Source of the DNA: Chytridium lagenaria
Taxonomy: Eukaryota > Chytridiomycota > Chytridiomycetes > Chytridiales > Chytridiaceae
Assembly (NCBI GenBank): GCA_025449115.1
Contig: JAHLKC010000106.1
Coordinates: 62,001 to 126,000, forward strand
Direction: 5' to 3'
DNA length: 64,000 nt
The notes below the pieces were generated by a model. It ran no database searches, was not told the DNA's origin, and was given only the letters and a program-made list of their open reading frames with translations. Both the position numbers and the translations under genes were made by a program. Shown here in pieces: positions 34,346 to 44,700 of this stretch (the stretch's first letter is position 1; every line of letters starts with the position of its first letter).

Positions 34346-35706
34346 ATGGCGGCCTTTCATCTTTCACTTGAGTTGCCCTCGATAGAAGGGGAAGTGACGT
34401 CAAGGGAGGTCGTTGAAGTGATATTAAATACTCAGCTAGATGCCTTTGTGATGATGTCTCTTTATGGAATCGGTGCTTTTAGCGACAATATTAAAGATTC
34501 GAATACCGAAGTGCTTGTTTGTGTATGTTTAGAGAGTGGTTTATAATTGTATCCCGTCAACTAGATTATCTTATCAAATCGCTTGAATCGAAGGAGGTTT
34601 CTCTCCATATTTTTTACGATGAACGGTGAGCATTATCAAATCTCTTATATTTTAGTACTCCTTGCAGCGCGGTGGGTGGATGGCCTTTTCGGCCAAGTTT
34701 GTACAAGGAACAATGGAGGAGAAGCTGCTGTGAGGCGAGGTGTTAAAGATAAAGTGGTATTTGTTTGGTATATATTTTTAAGTTGTTTTTTCTATTGAAA
34801 ATAATTACTTTACTCATTGTTTACGATTTTTTCTTAAAAAAACTCTCTTGTCGACTCTATACATTTTTAAACAGGTCGCATTTTAGCGGCGATCATTATC
34901 AGTTGACATCTGGGATATCCGTAAATGTCAACATTAATAACCTGATCGTGGCCCGACAGATATGCTGGCCTTTGATTCAAATAAAGACAGCTCAAAAATA
35001 GTAAAGTTGATGCTTACTCGCCATGGTACTCAAGAGACGAGCTTGCCGACTGGGTTGGTCTGTTTAAAAGTTTTCAAGGTAAATTGCTTAGGTAGAATAT
35101 TTTTTAATGACAGATCTCTCGGAAAATGTCGCTCCCCGATGGGCATATTGTTCTTTCAGAATCTGTCTCTTCTATGTGTAAACTCTTGTGTATTTTTTTT
35201 CTCCCTAACACCATCGTAATAGTCAGCGACACGACTGGCCAGCAGAATTCTTTCGATGTTTACGCGGCACAGAAAAATGAGCCTTTCATGTTACCATCTA
35301 TGTAAAAAACCTTTTTTTTTTCGTGTTTTCGCGCAGGTACCCGCCTTTGTATTGGCTTGAAGTTCACCGACCTATTGGGGACAATTTCTCAGAGACGTAT
35401 CACTGCTAGATAATTGTCCTCTTATCAAATTGTTCCAAATATTGGGTATGATGTCCATCGTCTCTCTTGACTCGTAAACTTTCTTATCACTCGAATGAAG
35501 AAAATGGAAATTCCGGGTCTGATGGGTTCAACACGGACCACCGTATCACTGCAAACCTAACAATGGGTGGTGATGATATGGTTCTCGAGGTGTTGCGCGC
35601 TGATCTTAATGCTGTAGTAAGTCGCTATATCAGGGCAAATGAGACGCATGTGAAGGGGTCAGCTAACGGCTACAGTCTCTACCGACTTCCTTATAAACAT
35701 ATTTAG
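34346..35706 (+). pseudogene. GH26-like pseudogene, copy 3
   Basis: Lacks a signal peptide. Alignable pieces in order are TQLDAFVMMSLYG (34427-34465, matching TGTDAHAMISLWP of copy 2), IFFTMNG (34608-34626, where the acid/base Glu of EMNG is Thr), RRGVKDKVVFVW (about 34735-34765), FDSNKDSS (about 34970), and HRITANLTMGGDDMVLEVLR with NAVVSRYI (35540-35630). Frames change between most pieces, and the nucleophile exon is missing. It is head-to-head with copy 2, 211 bases apart. Confidence 0.7.
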
Positions 35707-36133
35707 AAGAATGTGGACTGATATCCGCAACAGCTGCTGTGACCCTTTTGATATAGGTATGTGGTTACACCCGTAACTATTGATTTGTCGACTCCTCTTT
35801 TCGTTTAAACAATATTATTATATAATAACAAATATTATGTCATGTCTTATCTAATTTATATACACGACTAACACCAGGACAACCATTGTATAAGCCATTG
35901 ATGGCTTGTCAACAGTGGGAGGGAGTGATATTGCTAAAACGCGGATAAAATATTTTGCAAAATTCAAGTGGAAAATGTCAGCCAATCACTGCTTCAGAAA
36001 TTTAGGAATGAGATAAGAAAAATTTATATGGTGCCACAGAAAATGTTTGAATTTTCGATATACTCTTACCTTTGACAATTATATACGGACTGTTGAGTCA
36101 ATTCTTCATCGTTCGATATATTGGTTAACAAAC

Positions 36134-38386
36134 ATGGCAAATGCATCCACAGACTGCCCCATCTTGGCGGATGCTCTGCCGACGCTCAACATCAGCAGGA
36201 CACAATGCTGCTCAACCGATTTCAACGATCCTGTCAGCTGCCGGAACGGGCGGCTTGTTAAAGTGTGAGTAGAGCTGAGTGAGCGACATGATAGTGTGAT
36301 CGTTGTCGGTGTCAAGATGGAATGCAGGCGGAATTCGTTGTTGGTGTTAACATGGAATGAATGATGAATTCTTTTTGTTTGATTTTCATGAGTTTCTTTT
36401 AATGCTCATTGGTTTTATCTAGTAATTTTGAAAACTGCGCTGTCAACGGCCCTCTCTCTCCTCTCCTCGCCAACCTTACTGCCCTAAGACACTTGTGAGT
36501 ATCTGTTGTTTACGCAAAGCTATCTATCTAACATGGTCCAAAACAAAAGTAGGCTCGACAATTGCAAAGTAACGGGTTCCATACCTTCATGGATATCAGC
36601 GTGGCAAAACCTGACTCACTTGTAAGTGGGAATAATCTGCTTGTTCTGGGGAAATCAAAGCTAACACCTTTAGATTTTTGGCTGAAAACGAACTTTCAGG
36701 ACCTTTGCCTTCTAGTTGGACGAATTTCAGTTTACGGCAGGTCGACCTACGAATGAATAGCATATCAGGGGAGATTCCTTTTATACAAAACTCTTCTTTG
36801 TTAAGCATTGTAAGTACTTGTCATTGTCCACTTGAATGTTTCAATTAACAAAACTTTGATATAAGAGATCTGTCGGATAACCTTTTTACTGGTCTATTCC
36901 GCAAAGTCTTACGACTATACAGAGAATTTATACTTTGTACGTACACATAAACCTCTTTGTTTAATATTTACCAAATTCCCTAAACGTTTCTCGGTTTCAA
37001 GGCGTCTCAACGGAAATAGACTCTACGGACCTATACCAGCCGAGTTTGAGCGGTCTTTGGTGGTTTCGCGTTGTATGACATTTTTGGTTTTTTCTGTATT
37101 TTGCCATAATTGTCTATTACTATTCATCATCATATTCTTTCTCATTTCGTGTATGTAGAGAGCTTCATCAAAACTATTTGACTGGCCCTGTCCCAATCCT
37201 TCGACAACCTAGACTTATACGTGAGGTTTAAAATATTTGTCCCGTTTTTTTAACATTTCACTTTTCTTATAGATTCGCTGGCAATTGTATTGACGAAAAG
37301 ATCTAATGAATGTCAACACATCAACTAGGTATATTTCTTATCTTTCTGAACACCATAAATCTAACAGGCCGTTTAGTGTTGTCCAAAAATCAAAGCCGAA
37401 TGCCAAGTGTTTTACAGAGCGCTCACGCAAACCTCAAGCCTTCCCAAACCACAACGCCAACACTTTTTACATCCACATCTATACCCGCTTCATCTTTTCC
37501 ATCTCCTTCACCATCATCCATATCTACGATAACAGCTATCACTATCTCTTCCTCGGTCTTGCTCTTTATCATTGCTCTCGCTGCAGGCTTAATTGTCTAT
37601 CGTCGTCGCCGAAACTCTTCACTTGTAGATGCACAAGCAAAGTCACCGTCTTCGATCCCCGCTCGGTCATCTCCTCCCCGAATATCCAACCTCTGCCCAC
37701 CACTGACGTACCTTCCCGCCAGGCTCGACCTCAAACTTAAAACAAGTGAATGGCTCATTTTTTTCATTCGATCCGAATCTTGCAGAGGAATCGCGAGCTG
37801 AATTCACCCCATCCGCCCATTTACATGGTGACGACCCAAGCTCTATATAAACATAACGGATTCGAAAGACCTCGGGACTTCGACGATAGACGACAACGAT
37901 GCAGCAGACGACAAGCAGGAAAATTTATTCGCATCGACGAGTTTTACACCGATATCGAATAAGGCTGTTGAGGCGGGGATGATTTTAAGTGCTGTGGAAC
38001 CAGCGATCCAACAGTCGAGCACGGATCTTGTGATGACGAATGCGGCATCTTGGTCATGTGAAGAGGTTTCCACGTTTTTAGTGAACTGTGGGTTTGATGA
38101 ATCTGTCGTGGATACATTTGAAGGTAAAGTATATCTTTTGCTCCTAGTTTTTTTGTTTTTTTTGTTTTGTGTTTGTCTTTAACGATATTCTTGCAGACGC
38201 AAACGTGGACGGGCAGAAAATTCTTATCCTTACTGACATGGAGCTTGCTGAAATGAATTTCGCCGAGGAGAATACGAGGGTAATGGTGCGGTTTGCTATT
38301 GAGCGGTTGAAGTTTATTCAGGGAAGAGGGGATTCGAGCGATGCTCCTGTGACTTGGGTGCTGATATGCCACCAGAGTATTCGTAA
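36134..38386 (+). CDS. LRR-TM-SAM receptor-like protein D
   Basis: Cap exon MANASTDCPILADALPTLNI with CC and a later Cys. Repeats follow, mostly one per exon: VNGPLSPLLANLTAL, VTGSIPSWISAWQNL, LSGPLPSSW, ISGEIPF, NLFTG, LYGPIPAEFERS and LTGPVP, closing with FAGNCIDEK. A Ser/Pro/Thr stalk leads to a transmembrane helix (ITISSSVLLFIIALAAGLIV) and YRRRRN. The cytosolic part has an acidic linker and a SAM domain (SWSCEEVSTFLVNCGFDESV, an intron at about 38124-38196, then VDGQKILILTDMELAEMNF and FAIERLKFIQG). Frame breaks near 37310, 37665, 37800-37850 and 38345. After the last one the frame ends DMPPEYS at 38384-38386. Convergent with gene E, 336 bases between stops. Confidence 0.77.
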
Positions 38387-38722
38387 AAGTGCTTTTTCAA
38401 AAGAATACGAGTTGTTCTCTACTATTTATAAGTTATAAAGTTCTGTTTTATCGTGTTTAAAAATTAAATTAGAGCGATAAAAACCTTTGCAAAGAGCGTA
38501 GGTTGACGAAGGGAATAAATATTGAGTGAAAAGCAAAAAATAATAAAATTCGCTGTTTCCGCATAAAGTTGAAAATATAACCAAACAATAAAGTACGATC
38601 GCAATAATCAACGTTCGATTGCATAGAGCGAAATAATGTATAATTTATAAAAAGGAAAAATCGGGAATTGTTTAAAAATGAAGGGTATGCATATAGACCA
38701 GCACAAAAAAGAAAGAACCGCC

Positions 38723-40873
38723 CTAAGAATACTCTGGTAGTACTTCTTGATTGACCGCAACAGGGAACTCGGAAGTCATGTTTGCAAACCTGCCATTCCC
38801 TTTTGAATATCGTAACCGTTGTAACGCAAACTCAATAAGAGCTCGACTGTTATAGTCAATGATACCCATATCTATCAGTCTATCTTCCGTCAATTCCATT
38901 AATAAAGCACCCGTGATTTCATGAGCTACAAGAAACACAGGTCAATCATTAACAGACAACAGACTTCAAGGAAAATCGAGTAATGTAGACCCACCTTCGA
39001 AAACCTCAATAACTGCAGGCCGGAACCCACATTTCGCAAGCCATGATATCACTTCTTTCCTCGACCAATCTTCAGGGTCCCTCGCCATCGAATCGTGTTC
39101 AATCCTCATCGTTACAGTCCCCTTCCACCGTAGCACTATCCCAAGCTGACGATGTCGCAACAGTGCCACTCCGACCAACCGACGCCACGGATCCATTCGA
39201 CTTTCCCATCAAAGTTGAACTCCTTCCAACCGTTGGAGCCGATCCATCTCCGACTTGCTCATTGCCCTCATTTCGTAAAACACCATATATCAGGTGGAGC
39301 ACGACTCTCCACCACCTCTAAATTCGCAAACAACGTGCTTGAACCTTTTTCGCTGACCGGCTGCACGATGATGGGTGTGATGTGAATCGCGGTTCCGAAT
39401 CCATTGAAGAGGATTTGGAAAAAATTGAGAAAAAAGCTTTACCGTCGATTTGTCGACGTCGGCGGACTGCATAGAGCGCCACCGCGGAAAGTGCAAACAC
39501 GAGGAGAAGAGATGTTGCAATGGATGCAGCGAGGACTGTTGTGTTGACCAGTGGTAGATGGGTCTGGGTTATTAGAGGGTAAGGATGCCGCGCTTGTAGG
39601 AGGCTGGGAGGTAGCGGGGAGTTGTGAACGGTTTCGTAAAAGGCTAAGCATTCGGCTGGCAGTCGCTGTCTTTGGAAGATACTAGACGATGATTTAGCTT
39701 TTTCTTCTGTGCACCAAAAGATATGACGGACGAAATATATACCTTCTCAAGTTGGATTCGGTAACATCGGATTCCTCTATGCAATTGCCGTCAAGGCTTT
39801 AAACAAACAAAAAACAAAATTAGGTGTGAAATAAATACAACTTTTTAAAGCTCACCTAGACCCCAGCGCCAAGAGCTTGGAACAGGACCGATTAAATAGT
39901 TACCTGCAATCTTCTGCTCAAAATAAGTTTATTAACATACAACTGATTTAACAACGAAAACTTACAGGTCTGTAAGACTTCCGAGGCCTATCAAAAATCA
40001 GGAACCTTCCCACTCAATCTATTTCTATCAAATCCCCTATTCGCGATTGCCGAAAGAGCGTTAAAAGTAAGAAAAGTCGAAGGATCCACTTACAATGTTG
40101 AAATGTTTCGTAAATTAGCAAAGGAAACTGGAATATCTCCAGTGAGTAAGTTATTCGATACTCTCTAAATATCAAAAGTCAATAAGATAAGACAACTCGA
40201 AGTCATAGACAAAAAAAACGAAAAACAGGGTAACTCACAAGTGTTGAAATGTTCACCAGTTCCCCAAGTTCCGATGGAATAGGTCCTTCAAATGCATTTT
40301 GCTCCAAGAACCTATTTCCATTTGAAAAAAATGAGTGTTTATTGTACATGACAAAGCCTTGAACTTACAATGTGTCCAAAGTCTGCAACGTTCCTATGGA
40401 TTTAGGAATTCTCCCCGAGAGTTGATTTAAACTCAAATCTCTGTAACAAAAAGAATAACATAAAGAATAAACCAACTGACGCTGTCTTAATGCCAATAGA
40501 CTCACAAGTTTACAAGTTTTGTGAAATTGGAGAATGAGTCTGGAAGCTCTCCGTAAAGCCCGGATATCGATGCTGCTGCATTTTGATAAAATGTTAGACT
40601 TTTGAGTCTAACAGGAACCACCTACAGATCTTCATCTGACAGCTGCATCAAGGTCAGGGAACGTTATGTTGATTTCATACCGCTCGTAGATCTAAAAACA
40701 TTCAGTGATTATTGTAAGGTATTCTTACAAATAGCGGATCCGGCCAGCATCATTACAAAGAAGGCTTGGACTACCATATTGAATCGTTCCCTTATGCAGC
40801 AATCAGGTCTCCTGACGTTGAGCATGGGGAAGGCGTCAGCAACGATGTCGCAATCCGACAGCGGAGATGCCAT
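38723..40873 (-). CDS. LRR-TM-SAM receptor-like protein E
   Basis: Start at 40873 gives MASPLSDCDIVADAFPMLNV and CC (a break near 40795 follows). Repeats run toward lower coordinates: YGELPDSFSNFTKL, LSGRIPKSIGTLQTL, EGPIPSELGELVNV, ITPVSFANL-like (about 40140), GKVPDF-like (about 40010) and NYLIGPVPSSW, then the LDGNCIEES exon. The exon at about 39650-39430 gives CLAF, a Ser/Pro stalk, a transmembrane helix ending LLLVFALSAVALYAV and RRRRQID. SAM is split by the family's intron: EDWSRKEVISWLAKCGFRPA, then HEITGALLMELTEDRLIDMG and FALQRLRYSKG, ending EVLPEYS at the TAG 38723-38725. Several frame breaks in the linker (about 39400-39300). Head-to-head with a GH26-like gene, 77 bases between start codons. 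Confidence 0.74.
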
Positions 40874-40950
40874 GAGTGTGTATCAATGTCTTTTCTTTCT
40901 TCGGAGCCCTGAAACCTGAGGAGGTTGCACAGAAGGCTCAGGTAGACAAC
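40874..40950. promoter_or_regulatory. Compact divergent promoter, cassette 1
   Basis: Only 77 bases separate the start codon of LRR-SAM gene E (minus) from that of GH26-like copy 4 (plus). The same arrangement, with similar sequence (AAACC(T/G)AGGAGGTTGCACAG), recurs at 53052-53135 and, inverted, at 56866-56948. Any transcription signals for both genes must lie here or inside the flanking coding sequence. Confidence 0.55.
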
Positions 40951-42848
40951 ATGCATGCCGTCATTGGTGTCATCGTCGCCCTTATCACAGCGAGTGCATG
41001 CAGGTAAGGCAGGTCGTGATTCCACTGTCAACAGACATCATGATAATGTGACCAGGCGTTAAGAGGGATAATGACTTTCTGACACAAAACTCTTCAGCCC
41101 GCTTAATTGAGCCTCCGGCAGGCCGTCTTTATTTATCCATCCTTCATGAGTCCATCGGCTCCACTTCAACCATCTCAGTCAAAGACACTCCCCGGGACTA
41201 TATCAGCACGTTGAAGGAATGTTGCGGCCTTCCACTTTGCTCAGGACTTTCCGGTGCAAGCGGGTCTTGAAACTAGGGGTAGGCTTAGCACGGCAGTGCG
41301 GAAGCCGTACTTGAGACAAAGACGGATGCATTCGCAATGATGGCACTTTATTCGAACGATCCGCCTGAAGAAATTGCAGATGCAGATGTTGAGCTTTTGA
41401 TGGATTAGCTGTTGAACGTTCGTGCCGGATTTTACGGATGCAAGAATTGTGGCAGCTTATATTTATTCCTTATCCAATTATCTATTATCTAGATCACCTC
41501 ATCGGAACACATGAACTGTAGAGTAACTCTGTTCTGTCTCGGATATGAATGATAAAGGTTGCCTGATGTCTTTTTAAAATTTCTTGGGCTCCCTCTCTGC
41601 AAGACTTCTTATTCACTTTGCAGCTCCGTGGACTCCAACGTATACCGCCCACTCCGTTACCTACAGCAATGGAGGAGATTTATAGAGCTGCTGTGAGCCG
41701 AGGTGTTAAAGATAAAGTCGCTTTTGTTTTGGTGAGCAGATTGCTTCGAGTTCTTTTGTTACCCTTCTTTTTCTTGGGTGTCAATCTCTTGAAGCGTTGT
41801 CCTATTCTCAGTTCCATATTTCAATACTTTAAAGCTCTTATTACTTGGTCTTCTTGTTTCTCAAGCTTTTTTTATTTTGTTCACAAGGTCGCCAACGAGC
41901 GGTGCAAGCTATTCCTTTGGCCTGGATTTTACTCTATTATGTACAAAACAGAGTTTGTGGCATTGGACACGGAAAAAGACAGACAAATTACGACCCAGGA
42001 TGATGCCTATTCACCATGGTACCCAGGGAATTAATTTTTGGATTGGTTGGCTTATCGTTTGCATTGCTCACTTTTGGTAAAAACCTCTTCCTTCCTTTTA
42101 TGAAAATTATAGTGAATGGCTTTTTAAATCTGTACACTATGTTTTGGTTGGGGTCCAACGAAAACATCGTTACAACAACTGTCTTATTTTCAAGCGGTAA
42201 CGTTTTTCTCCAATCTCTCTACATTTTTTCTTTTGGGTCGTTTTTTTTGTATGAAACAAATCTTATAAGCAGCGAGCAATACAGTTGGTCTCCGGAACTT
42301 TTACGATATTTATGCCGCCCAAAAGAATATCCCATTCATGGTAGGCCATTCATTCTTATCGGATTGACTTAAATATCAATAGATCAGTGGTTTTGGAACG
42401 CCATTCAAGTCCAAATACAATCTAAACAATAACACTCTAATCCCACTCTCGTGCTGCGCCACAAGATTCGAGGTTCAAAGACACAGTTAGAGGCAGATCT
42501 GACAAACGTTTTAGTAAGGGACAGTTATCCTCTCATCAAACTATTAACGATAACAGGTAAAAAGAAGCCCCATCTTTCATTTCAAAACCACCCTCTCATC
42601 CGTTACATACAAGCGCGAAATTTAGATTCCGATAACACCTTTGTCAATGACCTTCGCATCACTGCCAATTCATCTAGGGTGGCGATGATGTTGTTTGGAA
42701 GCATTTTGAACGGATTTGAATGGTGTTGCGGGATGGTACAATGGCCAACGGCACGAGTGGACGAGGATTAGCGTCCGCCTCCACCTTGACTCGTTCTTCT
42801 AACGGCAGCGTTTATGGAAAAATTAGTACCTTGGTATATATTTATTAA
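40951..42848 (+). pseudogene. GH26-like gene copy 4, damaged and cut by an insertion
   Basis: Start at 40951 encodes a signal peptide (MHAVIGVIVALITASAC) with an intron at the same place as the other copies. Then LIEPPAGRLYLSILHES, KDTPRDYI, KTDAFAMMALYSN (about 41315-41350), DADVELLMD followed by a stop, QWRR and RGVKDKVAFVL (about 41670-41735), LDTEKDRQITTQDDAYSPW (41965-42022), FYDIYAAQKNIPFM and the next exon ISGFGT. That places Gly where the nucleophile Glu belongs. Later pieces are RDSYPLIKLLTI, LRITANSS and a Ser/Thr stalk (GRGLASASTLTRSSNGS). The stalk is interrupted at about 42848 by a 294-bp repeat of a mobile element, so the anchor is lost. No EMNG motif was found. Confidence 0.72.
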
Positions 42849-43142
42849 TGTTTAGAGAGAATGCGCCGCAATAGATATTGCAGAGATACAGGAATGAACT
42901 GATACTTCCACTTGGAGGGGGAGAGTGATCAGTTATTATAGTTATTTTCATTACAAGTCCTCTGGGAACTTGAAGCGCACTTCTCGCTGCTGAGAATTGA
43001 TGGGACATTTCCATAAAACGTCTTTTGGTGGCGCTTCTCAGCTTCTGTCGCTTCTCACCGGTGGCTGTGACATATGCTGACATATGTCCTTACACATGAT
43101 AAACATGTGTAAGAGCCCTGGGGTCTGCCACAGGGTCTATCC
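42849..43142. repeat. Inverted repeat, left arm (LTR-like)
   Basis: Reverse complement of 47343-47635 with scattered differences; TTAA lies just outside at 42845-42848. Landmarks are TGTTTAGAGAGAATG at the outer end, GAACTGATACTTCCACTT, GATGGGACATTTCCATA, and near the inner end a palindrome at 43089-43113. Confidence 0.85.
43089..43113. other. Perfect hairpin inside the LTR-like repeat
   Basis: CTTACACATG, a five-base loop ATAAA, then CATGTGTAAG. The right arm keeps an imperfect version at about 47370-47394. It could act in transcript termination or be part of the terminus structure. Confidence 0.6.
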
Positions 43143-43292
43143 CAGGGTTCGGTAGACACCGGAGAGACACCCCAGGGTTCGGGATCCTGAGGAGGTGATT
43201 CAGGGTGCTTGGAGCAACATCTCTAGGGTGCAGGACCCTGGGGAGCGGGACCCTGACGCGCTGACCCTCGGGTGCGGGACCCTGGGGTGTTA
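43115..43292. repeat. GC-rich degenerate repeats (CCCTGGGG / CCCAGGG)
   Basis: About ten overlapping imperfect copies of a palindromic word, GGGTGCGGGACCCTGGGG and variants, directly inside the left LTR-like arm. Conspicuously GC-rich in an AT-rich setting. Confidence 0.65.
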
Positions 43293-44700
43293 TTACGATA
43301 AAATGATAAAGTGTAAAGAACTTATATGCGGAGCATAATCACGCGTGCTCGGAGCTGAGATCTATGGTAAACATTCTCGTTCTTTTAATTAAATTGATCT
43401 ATTGGCATTCCGCAACGTAGCAAAACTGCAACTCTTAGTCATTTGGCCTACCGCAATAACAACAAGTCTTTGAGTTTGCTACAGCATTAAAGCTGATATG
43501 TGAGCATGTTAAATAGAAATCAAACGTGAATATAGATCTGTAATGTGAGACGTAAATGTTATCTTTCTGGTTCAGTTGGATGAACATGTTCGACGGATGA
43601 ACATCATGAATCTCAAAGTAAGAGTTTATTGAATTGTTATAACGATACAAAAGAGTTTCAACACACCCTGTGATCTTCTCTTGACCCATCCCTCCCTACC
43701 TAGCTTCCACTAGGGGGTAGGGGAGAAGAGTAAAGGAGTTGCTCCAGCAGAGCAAGTCCACAGAGCACCTTGGGACAGGATGTACTCCTGAATCTAAGTG
43801 ATGTTGTTGTTGTTTGGCGATGGTGTGGTGAGTGATTGCGAGATTCTGCTTAACAAAGGGAGAAGGAACGTGTTTAGTATCTTCTATGTCGACTTACCTT
43901 GCTAATAAACCAATATGAGCACCAGATCGTCTCCTGGCGATTGGGGAGGGTTGAAAGCCACCTTGCCTTCGTGCTATGGCACCTTTTGGAACGTGATGAT
44001 CTCGTTGCCTCACAAGCTGGCACAGGGTAACCTCACTCATCACCTGCCTGCAGCGTCGATCACCGGCTCGGGGATCATCTCCAACCAAGCCTAAGCTAAA
44101 GGACACTGACAATGAGGAGGACCCTTGGGCTTCCATCGCAGCCTTCTGCTTCAAACAGCTGGATTGCGGCTTCACCAGGTGGCAGGGGTAGAGCGGTGGG
44201 CTGCCATCCACAAAGGAGTGAAGGGAGATCACGCGAGGCCACGCGTGAGATAGAGGATGGGGAATCACTCAATATCAACTACTGGATTCAACAGGTACAA
44301 ATTAAATCAAGAAATCTCTCATATTAAAGTAATACACAAAATACAAATAAATAATAGACACAACATATGCACACACACATAAACGGCACATATGCGCCAC
44401 CCTTCAATAAAAACCTATAAACGTGGGAAAAAGTATATATAAAAAACCCAAAGGGAAAAGAAGGATTCAATATGACGTGTAAAAATACACGTCAACACGG
44501 GATATAACGGAACTCAACGGATGTAGATAAAATGTCCTTATGAGCCATAGGCCATGTGAATAATGTAATTCTTCACAACCCCGCAATTCAAGGAACTATT
44601 GCTTTTCTGATGGCAGATGGTCATATCTCTGAACTGTCGCATACCAAGGCTGCGGACATGCCATTGATGTACTTCAGTAGGCAAAGACTTGGTGAAGACG
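43293..44700. other. No gene recognised, internal part of retroelement unit
   Basis: Contains a short stem (CTACCTAGC...ACTAGGGGGTAG, about 43696-43722) and an open minus-strand frame of 124 residues at 43894-44268 without a recognisable domain. A 3' untranslated part of the copia element would be expected here. Confidence 0.35.

Larger units (their letters stand above)
36131..41391. repeat. Segmental duplication, copy 1 (genes D, E and start of GH26 copy 4)
   Basis: About 5.26 kb that recurs in direct orientation at 48377-53580 with scattered substitutions and small indels across exons, introns and spacers alike. The left boundary falls on the start codon of gene D (sequence upstream of the ATG is unrelated). 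The right boundary is at GATGTTG inside the GH26-like gene. Confidence 0.88.

Noticed and set aside
37306..37740. 144-codon Tyr/Ile-rich plus frame in gene D
   Set aside because: Out-of-frame reading of the stalk and transmembrane exon; the alternative frame gives the stalk, helix and YRRRRN shared with D'.
41618..42034. 138-codon frame read as an independent membrane protein
   Set aside because: It contains the GH26-like VKDKVAFVL and TTQDDAYSPW segments. The hydrophobic middle is translated intron.
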